From: Tetrastigma voinierianum
Taxonomy: Eukaryota; Streptophyta; Magnoliopsida; Vitales; Vitaceae
DNA: 64,000 nt
Direction of reading: 5' to 3'
Assembly (NCBI GenBank): GCA_016808115.1
Contig: JAEQBH010000721.1
Coordinates: forward strand, 1-64,000
Shown: positions 10,023 through 22,089 of the stretch, piece by piece
How the letters are laid out: the number at the start of each line of letters is the position of its first letter
How positions within the stretch are numbered: the stretch's first letter is position 1
Notes under the pieces: generated by a model
Told to the model about the DNA's origin: nothing
The model's database searches: none
What the model saw: only the letters and a program-made list of their open reading frames with translations
Made by a program: the position numbers and the translations under genes

Positions 10023-11401
10023 GTATGGCATACCCTTGCTTATGAGAACCATGCTCAAATCTCTCATACCTTCGTTGATCCCATATTTTCATTACAACTG
10101 AGAAGAGTAAGGCTCCTAGAAGCTAATAGCTTTTTAGTGATGCCATATCATATACCGTGAATATATGTTTTTCTGCTTCTCCAAAAAACAGATGGTGGGG
10201 TTTTTCTAGCTTTGCAAAATATTCAAGGACCATTGCAATTTATTTTTCAGAGAGATGTCCGAGAGAGCCTACTTGCAGTTTGGCTTTTCTGCTTCACGGG
10301 AAAAACATAATCCACACTGAACAGTGAATACCTGCTTGAGAGTAAATTTATTAAATTTCATTTAACTTTGTAAGTTAAGAAATGATAAGCAAATAGTGCT
10401 TATTTTGACAAACAAAAGTCTAATTCTTGGGCCAATTTCTGTTTCTGTGTGATTATTTATTTTTCCTTGAATGTCCTGTCACTATGGAAGTGATGGAAAT
10501 ATTCAGACAATCTACATAATCTTCGTTCTTGGACATTTCTGTGTGAGCCTTTCCCTTCATTTTCCTTTTCAGGGAATTCCTAAGATAGTCTCTGTACCTT
10601 ACCTTGTACATCTTAATGGGCTACTGGGAATCTACCAAATGGTCAAATGGCTTAATTTCCACATCATCATGTGGAACAATGAAAAATGTAAATAAAATCC
10701 TTGGCCTCTTCTTGTTTGCTCAATGCTCCTGTGCTTCCCATAGCTCCAAATCTCTCGTTACAATAATAAGCAGGAAGTTGTAGAAGAATTAAGGATGTTT
10801 TTCCCCATCTGATTCTGCTCTTTCCATATTTTATATGACATGTTATTTTTTTGATGTTTAATTAGTAATAATGTCTTAATTCAGCAAGAAAGGATAAGTG
10901 ACATACGGAGATTCTAAAATAGTATCTCAATAACATCATCAATATTGACGTCCAAAGCATTTGGAATTGGCTTAACAGCTGCTTAACCTGTAAATGCATT
11001 TGGCACCAAATCGTTATCTTGCAAAAGTATGGTTAGGATGGTTGTGTCGAGTGGGATAGTAGTTCGCACTGCCAACTCTTTTTGCTGTCAAGGAGAGAGT
11101 AGTGTACTTATCCATTTCCAATTCCGTTATCAAAGATAAAGGAACATAAGACTCCTCCCCTACTCTTTTTACTTCATTTCAATAGACCTCGATATTTTCT
11201 CTGCATGTATAAAATATTAGATTCACACATTGCAAGTCACCAGGCTAGTAGTTTCAAATAATTACAGAAACCCTTTTGAAGCACTTGTAGGTATAATACT
11301 AAGCACGTACCTAGGTTTTATCAGTGTGTATACACAAGGAACTAGGCCTAGATTTCAGTTTTTTTAGACCTAATTTTTCATATAAAATGCCATGAGTAGT
11401 A

Positions 11402-11776
11402 GGGATGTAATCGAATCGAGTCGATACATAACCAAGCTCAAGTTCGATTCGATTAAAAAACTCGAAGCTTGAACTCGACTCGAACTCGATCGAATTTTAT
11501 TTCAAATGTCCGAAACTCGACTTGAGAAATAATTGAGCTACCGAACTTATTTCGACAAATGTCGAAGATCGAATTAAAAAATTAATAAATAATTATACTC
11601 GAACTCGAATCGACTCGATTGATAAAATAGTAAAACCCGATTAAGTTCGTAAGCAGCTCGTGTCAGATATTATGATACTCAAACTCGACTTGTTATTTGA
11701 GCTCAACTTGATTAACTCTGAGTTGAATTCGAGTATTTTATGAGTCGAGTTCAAGTAGTTTGATTCGTTTACACCC
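11402..11776. mobile_element. MITE-like element with CTCGA-rich arms
   Basis: The left end GGGATGTAATCGAATCGAG matches the reverse complement of the right end, GGGTGTAAACGAATCAAA, over about 18 bases with few mismatches. The body is filled with CTCGA/TCGAG motifs and can fold on itself. Length is near 375 bp with no ORF. Repeats starting GGGTGTAAACGAA are common in plant genomes. The target duplication is unresolved, so the superfamily is not assigned. Confidence 0.65.
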
Positions 11777-13056
11777 ATAATGAAGACCCTTTAACACAGT
11801 TTTCCCAATTTAAAAATTATTAGAGCTTTTGTGGCCTGGGTCAACATGTAAAGGGGGATGCATGTCTGGTAGGTCACATGCTCGCTCGATAAAAACATAG
11901 TATTATATGTTATAATCTGAGAGTGAATAGATATAAGATAAAAATTAAAATTCTTAGAATAACTTCCAGCACAATATGAGTGATTTTTATTTATTATCTA
12001 ACACACACCAATTTATGTTTGTTTACTATGTCAAAAATATATTCTGGGCGAATATCTAATATATGTTATTTTTATGAATACTTTTACTAGATAATGATGA
12101 TAATAATAATGAAATCAATATATATTAATTTGACAAATGTTTTACTGAAGATAGTGAATGATGATAATAATGAAATTAAAAATAACAGTGTTTGAAACCA
12201 AATCTTATTTATAAGTTAATTAAGGCGAAATAACATAAAATTATTATTTTACCCTTTAGAATTAAAATATTGATTTTGTTTTTTTTTTGTTTTGAAATGA
12301 AAAATAATATTATTGATTCAAACTTTATCAATAGATCAGTAGATCAAGATGCAAATAGTTAAAAACCATATAAGATGAAACAATATCCAGGATAATATAA
12401 TAATAAATTGGCTTAAAGCCTATAAATTTGATAATATAATTACTAGAATATCTATGACTCAAGTTTTTCAACATACTGATGATCATAATTTGATATCTTC
12501 GGTTGATCAAATCCGTTTTGCCTATCTAAATCGCCCCCCACGCGGATAAAGCGTCCGCAGTAAGATGACAACGACACTAAATGCGTAACAATGGGTAACA
12601 AACAGCGTTGCAATAAGCGATAAAGCGAAGCAGCCAGATAAAACAATGACAACATAAAAAACAAGATAAAACTTAAATCTTCGTAGAAGAACCATTTTAT
12701 TAAGTAAGCAAATGAAAGAAAAATATGTAGAGGGGTGATTTTAGGTTAAAAATGACAAAACAATAACCCATTCTTGCTTGAAGAAAATAGGCTATAAGAG
12801 AACAAGATGAAAGAAAATGAGAGGAGGGGCGGCTAAGGTTTTAGAAAAAACTCAAAATACTGATTTTGTTGAATACAATATTGATTGAAAATTAGAATGA
12901 ATATGGTATCCTTTATTTTCTTTCTTTGGAGATAAGAAAAATCTTTTAGGGCATCGAACGTTTAAATATGATGATAAATACATGTCCACATGTCTTTTTT
13001 TTTTTTTTACAACCATCAAACATGAAGGTGGGATGGTTGGGGTCTCTCTTAGTTCA
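11777..13056. other. AT-rich intergenic DNA
   Basis: No ORF of substance, no recognisable transposon protein and no clear terminal repeat. AT-rich throughout with ATAATGATAATAAT-type low complexity at 12090-12180. The G+C-richer patch 12525-12640 matches nothing I recognise. Confidence 0.5.
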
Positions 13057-13842
13057 ACTAAAACGCCCCAAATCCCGGGGATCTGTTGACAACCTGTCAA
13101 CTCACGGAAGATTCATGGATGTCGAGTAACCCGACACCATACCATTGAGTCCTATTTTTCTTAGACCCAAATTTAAGCAATCGAGGCGAGTCTCTTTTGT
13201 ATGTGAATCTGCCCAAAATACAACCTATATAATTACATGGCAACATGACCCAATATTATACAACGACCTTGAGTCCACATGCAGTAAAAGTAATACGTGT
13301 GAGCCCATTTATCCGCACTCAAACATATAAGCACATGACTATAAAACCATAGTCCATAAGAGTTTAAATTACATCACTCTTATACAAAACATAAATCAAA
13401 ATTAAGCATTCTAATACATGTTTTACAAAATATAAATCAAAGCCACAATCCAGCTTTCTTCTTGATATCAGCTTCTAGTGAGCGTCGTCTCCCTACATTC
13501 ACTTGTACTGGGGTCGCGACGGGGTGAAGCGTCTGTAGAGAATAATTCTAGGAAATTCTTCGCTAGAATGCGCATGCAATCTCATTTCACACATTCAGTA
13601 AACATATACACATTCCTACTCAAATGTCTACATGCTATGGATGAAATGTGACTCGCACATCCCATGCTCCGATTCTCCAGAGCTCCCTCACATACATATG
13701 CCAAGTGTAGCCGTCATTTATGTTCCATCAATGACCATTTTTCCAAAACAAAACCTTTTTGTTTTATAAATCAAAATCCATTGGACAATCTCCGATATCA
13801 ACTTGTTTTTACTAAGTTCCATGTGTTTTTGTTTTTAAAACT

Positions 13843-14020
13843 CATTGGACATCCTCCGATAAACCGCTTTATTCAAAACCATTGGACAATCTCCGATAAA
13901 TAGCTTTATTCAAAAGCATTGGACAGTCTCTGATAAACAACTTTATTCAAAAGCATTGGACAGTCTCCGATAAACCGCTTTAATCAAAAGCATTGGATAA
14001 TCTCCGAAACCGCTAGACTC
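13843..14020 (+). repeat. 37-bp minisatellite
   Basis: Copies of CATTGGACAATCTCCGATAA followed by ACCGCTTTATTCAAAAG start at 13843, 13880, 13917, 13954 and 13991, exactly 37 bp apart, with 2-6 differences between units. One diverged unit lies upstream at 13779. There are no unique spacers, so this is not a CRISPR array. Confidence 0.92.
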
Positions 14021-15727
14021 TTTAAGACATTGTCCTTAGATCGAGCCCGCACCATCAACACCATACACAGTGTTGATTTATAACCATGAAGACGGTGGAG
14101 CTCTATTGGACGTCGTCCAATGTATCGGGTGCCACCACCCGTTCACTAAGAATGGTGAATGACAACAACCATGCACACCCGCCGTTTCTTAGCGATGTCC
14201 GTACATATGAAATGCTGATGCAAATGCGCCATTGCCTATTCATACCATGCTACATATATAATGAGTGCTATATGCACATATCTCTCATACATATTAACCC
14301 ATGCATCAGGTGGAATTTATCATTGAACACATAAATTCCAATTTAAATCAAACAATTCATGCCAACATACCTAACACACATACATTGACATCTACAAGTC
14401 ATCACCAATTGGTTAATGACTTACTTATTCTCTAGGCCTAATTGTGACACCATGTCCACAAATAGCCTACAACCAAGTCATGCAATGGCCTCAATCATAC
14501 ACAAACTCATGCTTTCCCTAAGATTCATGGATAATTATACCAACATGCATATACTTACCAAACAACATACACCAATTTCAATGTATTAGACCGCGCATAT
14601 CATCACAACCAAGCAATTTACACACTTAGTGCTACAATCAAAATTTTGAAACATATGTGGGCACCAAATGCCATTCACAGACATATGGCTAGATTCTAGA
14701 CTCAATGAGCTTTCCATAGAGTCCCAGAACACCAAATTTGGAGTCCAAACAAAGGAGTTATGCAAGTTGCAAGGCATGAAGAAAATCAGCAACATTCTAA
14801 ACACACACATGTGATAGAGGCCACTGTATTTCGTCATTTTGGACCTAATATGAGCTCAAATTATATTAATCTATGTATGGATGGGTTCTATACTCGAAAC
14901 TTTATAGAGTCTAAGAGCGTCTGATCGGAGTTCGGACCAAAAAGTTATGGTCGTCCAAAGTTTGAGGCTTCACATGAAACGTTACCTACGCAATAGATTT
15001 TTTTTGTCTTCCTTTTATTATCAGGCACCATCAAAATAACCCCTAGAGGCTCAACCAAGACCAAAACGACTCTAGATGGAAAATAAACCAGTAGGAAGGT
15101 TTACCTGTGAAGTGTGAGCAACGCGAAGTCAGCGGACACTTGTTGAACCGAAGCTTTTGACTTCCCTGAACCTTCGCGAACCTTAGCGAAACTTGGAGTT
15201 TCGGTATCCTGCAGCGTAGCTCTTGTCGAGTACCTCGGAGCTTTAAACCTTGGCCCATTCGGGCTTGATCGGTAGATCTCCATAGATCGTAGAAAGAAGG
15301 TGGAGCCTCTCTCTCTTCTCTCCCTCTTCTCTCCCTCTCTGTGCCGATTCTTGCCAAAAATGACCCCTTTTTCTCCTTTTTGTTCTAACTTCATTTAAGT
15401 TACTTGTGTGGCCCACATCATGCCACGTGTCCACTTCGGTCCCGGGTTGTTTATGTCCCGAAATGATTCATTTCTTTTCACTTCAATTTATTTTAAATGA
15501 ATTTAGCTCAAGCCATTTTCTGACTTTTGAAGTTTTAAACAGAATCACCGTCACTTAAATCCTTAGTGACTCACCACCTAGAAAAATCGTAAAAATTTCG
15601 ATTATCTCGAGTCGACGAAACTTTTAAGATTGATATATTTTCAAAATGGAAATCCAAGCGGCGCGATCCGTTTCATCATCCGAGATCTAAGAGAATTTTC
15701 TAGGTTTCCCTGAACCATTATGACAAT

Positions 15728-15748
15728 TTATTATTATTATTATTATTT
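15728..15748 (+). repeat. (ATT)n microsatellite
   Basis: About seven ATT repeats near the end of the solo LTR. Confidence 0.85.
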
Positions 15749-15932
15749 TGCAATTTTTCCTATAAATTTCTAATTTTACCGGGTTTTACATTAATTGTGG
15801 TCTCGAGTTCGAGTCCTGAAAATGCAGTTATGTTATGTGGTTACTGCCCTTGTGGTTATGGTTAAATTACTTTTTACATACAAATTATAGAACAAGAAGG
15901 TAAGATTATGGATTAAATTTGTACTATTGAAT

Positions 15933-16386
15933 ATACTTTACATGAATGATTACTCTACATGGCGGGTATTACATTCATGGAACATGTAATTACCCTTATT
16001 ACTCATCTTTCCATTCATTTCATACCCTCATTACTCACCTTTGCATTCAATTCATAAGTTGTCATAAATGACTACATTTATTTGTCTTGTAAGCACCTTC
16101 ATTGCTCATCTTGAAGAGGAGCAATTGAAGGTTACGTGGAAAAGCTTATAAAAAGGCTTTTATCTCTTATATGAAAGACACATCGGAGAAAGATCTTATT
16201 TCTCTGTCTCTCTCCATATCTCCTTCTCTTTATTCATTTCTCAGTTCTTTCTTTTCATTCTCTCTTCTTATGTATAAAGAGAAATAAATTCTCTTTCCAT
16301 TTCTCTACTCATTAATACACAAGTAAGAACAAAATATTACAAAAAATGATATTTTCTCTTCAAATTGCATTACACATTCTACAACA
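15933..16386 (+). repeat. 5' LTR of copia-B
   Basis: Shares blocks with 20132-20550, such as AAGCACCTTCATT, AGGCTT(T/C)(T/C)ATCTCTTATA and GCATTACACATTCTACAACA at the end. AATTCTCTTTC and TATGTATAAA are also shared. The start is placed by alignment, since the TG terminus is lost. Confidence 0.75.
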
Positions 16387-16402
16387 CGTTATCAGCGTGA
16401 GT
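16385..16402 (+). other. Probable primer binding site of copia-B
   Basis: CACGTTATCAGCGTGAGT follows the LTR end directly. Many plant copia elements carry ACACGTTATCAGCACGAG at this place, so this is taken as the primer site; the tRNA is not assigned. Confidence 0.6.
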
Positions 16403-16663
16403 TTGCTCTGAAGATGAATGAGGGTGATGTATAGTTGGCTGATTGTGCAACCACACACACAATTCTTCGAGATAAAAAATATTTTCTAGATTTTACATTA
16501 ACAAATGCCAATGTGAGTACTATATACGGTACTCTGAAACTTAGTGAAGGCTACGGAAGAGCAAACGCAAATCTTCTCCTAGAAATGGAGCGGTTATATA
16601 TTTGATAAGTATATTACAGTAAATATAAGGAATTTTCGACTTTAAAGATATTTGTAGAAATGA

Positions 16664-17930
16664 ATGAAGGTAGAATGTCTTTACATTACCTCTATTGTTT
16701 ATGACGAGAAATTTATAATGGAAAAACTCTCAGCATTCTCCTTTGGATTATATCATACAAATATAAAGCCTATCGAGTCATATGTTGTTGTGAACCAGAA
16801 GTTCAATGGCCCAAGGACTTTTGTTCTTTGGCATGACAGGTTGGGTCATCTTAAGTCCTCAATGATGCAGAGAATCATATAACACTCACATGAACATCCA
16901 CTAAAGAACCAGAAGATTATTTTGCCTAATGAATACCCCTGTGCTATTTGCTCACAAGGTAAATTGATAGTCATACCATCCTTTAACAAAGTCACATTTG
17001 AGTCACCAGTCTTCTTAGAAAGAATACATGGAGTATGTGGACCTATCCATCCACCATGTGGAACTTTCCGTTACTTTATGGTCTTAATAGATGTCTCTAC
17101 TAGGTGATCACATGTTTGTCTTCTTTCGATAAGAAATGTTGCCTTTGCTAGGCTCCTCGCACAAATGATCAAATTACGAGCCCGGTTCAGTTATCAGTCA
17201 GGCCATCAGACTTGACAACGCCGATGAGTTTACCTCCCAAACCTTTATCGATTATTGCATGTCAATTGGAATAAATATTGAGCTTCTTGTTCCTCATACT
17301 CACACCCAAAATAGTTTAGCAGAGTCTCTCATCAAACGTCTTCAATTAATAGCTTGCCACTACTAATGAAAACCAAATTATTGACTTCTGCCCGGGGGCA
17401 TGCTCTTATGCATGCTGCAAGCTTAGTTCGTATTCGACCAACAACTTACCATGAATATTCTCCTTCACAACTTGTATTAGGCAAACAACCAATTATTTCT
17501 CACTTACGAATCTTTGGTTGTGTAGTCTATCTCTGTGCACCTACCTGATACTAAAATGGGCCCCTAATAATGAAGACTTGAGATTTATGTAGGTTTTGAT
17601 TCTCTATCTATCATAAAGATATATTTAACCCTTAACGTGAGATGTTTCTGACTTGTTTTCGCGGTGTCATTTTAATGAGGTGTATTCCCACCATTAGGGA
17701 GAAAAGTTGGTTCTAGAAGAACAACGAGAAATTACTTGGAATGCATCTCCAATGTCTCATTTTGATCATCGTACAAATCAATGTGAATTGGAAATTCAAA
17801 GGATTATTCATTTTCAAAATATGGAAAATCAATTACTAGATGCTTTTATTGATACAAAGAAAGTGACAAAGTCACATATCCCGACTGCGAATACTCTAGC
17901 ACGGATTGATCTCCCTGAAGGATAATTAAC
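16664..17930 (+). pseudogene. Ty1/copia GAG-pre-integrase and integrase
   Basis: 16664-16882 ends in LWHDRLGHLKSSMMQRII, the zinc-binding GAG-pre-integrase region. 16922-17107 holds CAICSQGKLIV and GPIHPPCGTFRYFMVLIDVS, the start of the integrase core. Around 17205-17240 LDNADEFTSQTF carries the second catalytic Asp, and near 17320 SLAESLIKRLQL carries the Glu, both retained. 17354-17548 continues with RPTTYHEYSPSQLVLGKQP and LRIFGCVVYL. 17707-17925 is the integrase C-terminal region with HFDHRTNQCELEIQRIIH. Stops and shifts separate the pieces. Confidence 0.87.
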
Positions 17931-17939
17931 AAATAAGTC

Positions 17940-19930
17940 TAAAATACACTTGTAGCATGGGAGATCACCTATTGGCTCAAAAGATATAACTCCCCCGAAG
18001 AGAACATAAATGAGAATTGATACCCCTGAAGAGGTACGTGATAAAAAAAAAAAGACCCTGTAGAGACATATGATAAGCAAAAGTCCTGAAGAGGTATATG
18101 GTGAACAAGAGGCCCCTGGAGACATAAATTGAAGCGAAACCCTTGAAGGGTTTGAGATAAAGAAACAACCCTTGAAAGAGGCACAAGCATCTGAAAATTA
18201 TAGATCTCAATAAATTATGGCTGCACAATAGAAAAATGGGATCGAAATAAAGAGTTGTTATCAATAATATTTTCTTTCCAAGTGGCCTTAGACATCATAA
18301 GAAATGATGAGATTCGAACTACAAAATATGGAAGAATATCGAAATAGAAATGATTAGCCAAAATGGAAAAGCTATGCAATTATAATTAAACTCGTTAATG
18401 AAAGCGAGGCGTTTGGACTTGTAGTCAAACACCTAAGAGTGGCTTGTTGAGTACCATCACGTATTTATGCGAAAGCGCAATAAAATAATGAGATCATAAG
18501 ATATAAAGCATGATTAGTAGCACGGGGGTTTCTTGTAAGGGCGGAATTGACTACGAGAGCATATTCTTCTATCATGGATGTGATTATACTTTCTACTTTC
18601 TAATAAACAGCAATCTCTAAGGAATTTGGATATGCTCGTCTTATGGATTTCATCACCGCCTCCTATATGGATCCATAGATAATACCATATATATAGAAAA
18701 TCCTAAAGGATAAATTGCCTGAAGCAAATAATACCAAGCCTGTAGTATGTGCTCAATCAATTACAACGATCTCATAGTTAGGAAACAATCTCAGGGACCA
18801 GCATGGTACAATCGCCTTAGCGAGTTTTTATTGAAGAGGGTATGCAAACAACCCTCTATGCCCATGCATCTTTATTAAGAAATCAAAATATCTTTTTCAA
18901 TTATTGTTGTGTATGTTGATGATTTAAATCTGTTGAGAACTCTTGAAGAGCTTACAAGAACAACAAAATATTTGAAAAAGGAATTTGAGATGAAAGATAT
19001 TGGGAAAACAAAATTTTGTCTCAGCCTACAAATCGAGCATTTCCCTACTGGAGTTTTGGTTCACCAATACGACATATACTAGAAAATCTTAAAATGCTTT
19101 TATATGAATAAAGTACACCCTTTAAATTTGCCAATGGTTGTCCGTTCACTTGACGTGAAAAATGACTCATTTCATCCTTGTGAAAAGGTTGAAGAATTAC
19201 TTGGTTGTGAAGTACCATATCTTAGTGCTATTGGTGCACTTATGTTTCTTGCTATTTGTACTGCTTCCCACAAGATTGTTTTATCTATCAATTTATTAGC
19301 TAGGTATAGTTTCGCTCCAACCCAAAGACATTGGAATGGTATCAAGCATATATTACGCTACCTCCAAGGAACAACTTATATGAGTTTATTTTACTAAAAG
19401 GAATAAAGCCCAGCAATTACTTAAATATGTTAATCACAGATACGCAGATTCATAAGTGATCACAAATAGGGTATGTGTTTGAGAATTATAATGTTTGCTA
19501 TTCCGCTGAATCCTTCATGAGACAATGGTGACGCATTATCGAATCATTTTAAAATTATAGCAATTCCACGAAGCAAGTCGTGAATGTATATGACTAAGAT
19601 TGATGGTTCAACGTGTACAAGAATTATGCAGACTCCCCTTTAAAAAAGACAATCCTACAACATTATTTGAAGATAATGTTGCATACATTGCACAGATTAA
19701 AAAAGGTTATATTAAAGGAGATAGAACTAACCTCATTTCTCCAAAGTTCTTTTATACACATAAACTTGGTGGTAGAAGGTGATGTTCGCTCAAATACGTT
19801 TAAGTGATAATCTAGCAGACTTATTCACAAAGTCATTACCAACCTCAACATTCAAGAAGCTAATATATAAGATTGGAATGCGTCAACTGAAGGACATTGA
19901 AATGAGGATGAGTAGGCTTATGACATGATG
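17940..19930 (+). pseudogene. Ty1/copia RT and RNase H
   Basis: 17940-18200 is the acidic linker, with repeated SPEEV-like motifs in broken frame. RT follows; its catalytic YVDD is intact at 18912-18923 in SIIVVYVDDLNL. 19104-19397 gives the RT end with VPYLSAIGALMFLAI and RHWNGIKHILRYLQGTTYM. RNase H appears at 19600-19782 with LFEDNVAYIAQIKKGYIKGD and continues to about 19910 with SLPTSTFKKL and IGMRQLKDIE. Reading frames are broken many times, especially at 18200-18880, so no protein can be made. Confidence 0.86.
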
Positions 19931-20131
19931 TTAGTGTATTGTACTCTTTTCCCATATCAGTTTTGTTCTTTGGGTTTTTGCGCAGAGTTTTTAACGACGA
20001 TTATAATAGACTAAGAGCAATCAACAGTATTATATAAGATATTGACACTTTTTTCACTTAGCTAGGTTTTATCCCATGTTTTACTTTGAAAGGTTTTAAT
20101 GAGGCATATTCTTGACGGTGGTCATTCGAAG

Positions 20132-20550
20132 TGTTTATAAATGAATGATTACTTCCTGAATGACCACATTCATGGAACATATAAGTACCCTCATTACTCA
20201 TCTTTGCATTCACTTCATACCCTCCTTACTCACATTTAAATTCCAAATTCATAAGTTTTCATGAATGACTACATTCATGTATCTTGTAAGCACCTTCATT
20301 CACCGGCAAGGAAGCCGGTGAAGGATTACATATGCAAACTTATGAAAAGGCTTCCATCTCTTATATGAAAGACACATTGGAGCAAGATCTCTATCTCTCT
20401 CCATTATTCATTTCTCGGTTCTCTCTTTTCATTTCCTTTTCTTATGTATAAAATTTAAATTCTCTTTCAATTCTCTACTCATGAATATATAGTAGAGAAT
20501 ATTACAAAACTTATATTTTCACTTCACATTGCATTACACATTCTACAACA
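20132..20550 (+). repeat. 3' LTR of copia-B
   Basis: Starts TGTTTATAAATGAATGATT and ends ACATTCTACAACA; 419 bp and alignable with 15933-16386. The region just before it has AGGTTTTAATGAGGCATATT, usual at the 3' end of this copia type. Confidence 0.8.
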
Positions 20551-20674
20551 TAGATTTATTATTTTAGAATAGGAATATTATTATCAATTTATCTATTTTA
20601 CGTTTTGGTTCTATTGTCATTTAATTATTAGAATGAAAAGTAATTATTTTTAAATTAAATTCAAAATGTTCATC

Positions 20675-20800
20675 ATGCTTAGCTCATGGTTAAATTAACC
20701 GACCTTTCAAAAAGGAAGGGCATAGGGAGGGGAGGTTCGGGGTTTGAGCTCTAGTGGACAATTTATTACATTTGTAACTAAAATGATTAGTTGTAAAAAA
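20675..20800 (+). mobile_element. tRNA-derived SINE candidate
   Basis: CTTAGCTCATGGTTAA resembles a pol III A box and GGTTCGGGGTTTGAGCTC, about 60 bp later, resembles a B box. The block ends near a run of A (TTGTAAAAAAAATG). This spacing fits a tRNA-like head and a short tail. No target duplication was found, so this remains a candidate. Confidence 0.4.
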
Positions 20801-21825
20801 AATGTTAATTCAATATTAGAAATAAAATTTCATTTTTATTTAGGAAAATTATCTTTATGGTTTGTAATTTCATTCTATTTAGAAAGAGTTTAAGAAAGAA
20901 TTAGAAACCAAGTGGTTAATGATTTTGAAAAATAATTCCTAAATGGTATTGCTTTCGTGTAAGAGAATATACTCTTCCTAAAATGCCTAACTTTTTTGAT
21001 GATTTTTTTTTAGGTACCTTATCTCCAGGCGATTGAAAAAAAAACAATTTTCTTGTAAAAACACAGATTGAAAATTTGAAGAGGAAATAAAACCTAGGTT
21101 CTCATTCTTGATAGCTTTGTCAGTAATAGAGCGACAACTTAGTGGTTGTTTATAAGCTGACCATGTGCCTCCCTTGTTAGACGACGTCAGCAAACGAAGA
21201 AGGTGACAAAGGCTTCGGTTTGCAGATCTTCTCTCCTCTTGAACCCAAGCGTGGACATGCAACATTATTGACTAAAAGCATTGACAAGCATAATAGGTGC
21301 ATTGTGTTTTGGGAGTACAGAGAAGTTAGTCGACCGATTGAGGAAGCATTCTCAGCCAGAATGCATTGAAGATTGACCAACGATAGACACTACAGGCGGT
21401 CGAACTACATATGCAAGAGGTTGATCGGTTATATTAGCCTTTTTTGAGCTTTGTACATGATGGAATTTATGTAGGCTACGGATAAGTAGGTTTCAAATAC
21501 CTCCTTATATTGTATATAGATGATAAGAATGGGTATTAGGGTGTTTGTTACACCCATGAGAAAAAAATATCTAGTCTTTAGTTAAAAAGTCAAACAGCAA
21601 AAAAAACCTCTAAAATACCCCTCATTAAACCCTTCCAAGTCAGCCATTCGGATCCTCCTCTTCCTCATTTTTCTCCTCTTCTTCTTGTTCTCCTTCTTGT
21701 TCTTCTTCTCCTTGTTGTTTATTTCTTCTTCTCTCAATCAGATTCACGGATATCCAATCCCCTCGCCGTCGGTTGATCCTTCCTCTTTCCTTCATGGGTT
21801 TTTCCCCCTCATCAGCAAGGAACAA
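20801..21825. other. Unassigned intergenic DNA
   Basis: AT-rich to 21060, then unrecognised mixed sequence. A pyrimidine-rich tract at about 21645-21740 (CTTCTT/TCTCCT runs on the plus strand) yields long spurious ORFs. No transposon or gene similarity is seen. Confidence 0.5.
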
Positions 21826-22089
21826 AATATCGGTAATTACAGATATATCGGTACTTGGATTTTACGGAAATATCGGAAATATCGGAAAATATCGGTGAAT
21901 ATTTTGACAAAAATATCGGTAATGTAAAAATTAACAAAAATACTTTGAAATTCATGGAAATACTTTGTTGAACTATAAAAAATGCATAAATAAGCAAATA
22001 TACACATGTTGAAGATGATATTCATTATAATTTATCGAGAAATTACATCACAATAGTAGAATTTAAAACCAAAATGAAGGCAGATGTAG

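Larger units (their letters stand above)
5274..11401. other. T-rich single-copy-like DNA, no confident gene
   Basis: About 6 kb with no transposon protein similarity that I can recognise. The plus strand is strongly T-rich with many ...TTTNCAG and GTAAG-like sites, as in plant introns, so a plus-strand host gene or its relic is possible. Short stretches look protein-like (7958-8056; about 8205-8245 reading REEWKNYPAKLRG; about 9535-9590 reading GLPLRPSIALEKAVNI), but they do not join into a gene I know. Segments 9910-9970 and 10600-10660 look weakly alike. Otherwise I see two 43-bp duplications and one degenerate repeat, listed separately. Confidence 0.4.
13057..15790 (-). repeat. Solo LTR related to the gypsy-B LTR family
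   Basis: On the plus strand it starts near AAAACGCCCCAAATCCCGGGG and ends in CCGGGTTTTACA, comparable to TGTGACGCCC and GGGTGTTACA at the ends of the long LTRs at 49028-52195 and 56793-59958. It also shares the module GACTCAATGAGCTTTCCATAG (14699) and a CT-rich part starting GGTGGAGCCTCTCTCTC (near 15300). No internal gag-pol follows on either side, so a solo LTR left by recombination is the simplest reading. The termini are eroded and the target duplication is unclear; the limits are estimates. Confidence 0.5.
15933..20550 (+). mobile_element. Ty1/copia retrotransposon (copia-B), degenerate
   Basis: Plus-strand element of about 4.6 kb with related LTRs at both ends and pol remnants in copia order (GAG-pre-integrase, integrase, RT, RNase H). 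No gag could be read between 16400 and 16660, so that part is reduced. Stops and frameshifts occur throughout. LTR ends are partly eroded on the left, and no target duplication is clear. The conserved blocks match a very widespread plant copia lineage; I leave the lineage name open. Confidence 0.87.

Noticed and set aside
13843..14020. Regular 37-bp repeats considered as a CRISPR array
   Set aside because: The repeats are directly adjacent with no unique spacers, there are no cas genes, and the DNA is of plant type.
15043..15434. Three overlapping minus-strand frames rich in Arg/Glu
   Set aside because: They arise from a CT-rich stretch in the solo LTR, with no conserved domain.
21640..21927. 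Frames in a TTC/CTC-rich tract as a possible small secreted protein
   Set aside because: Low-complexity pyrimidine tract; both strands are open only because of its composition.
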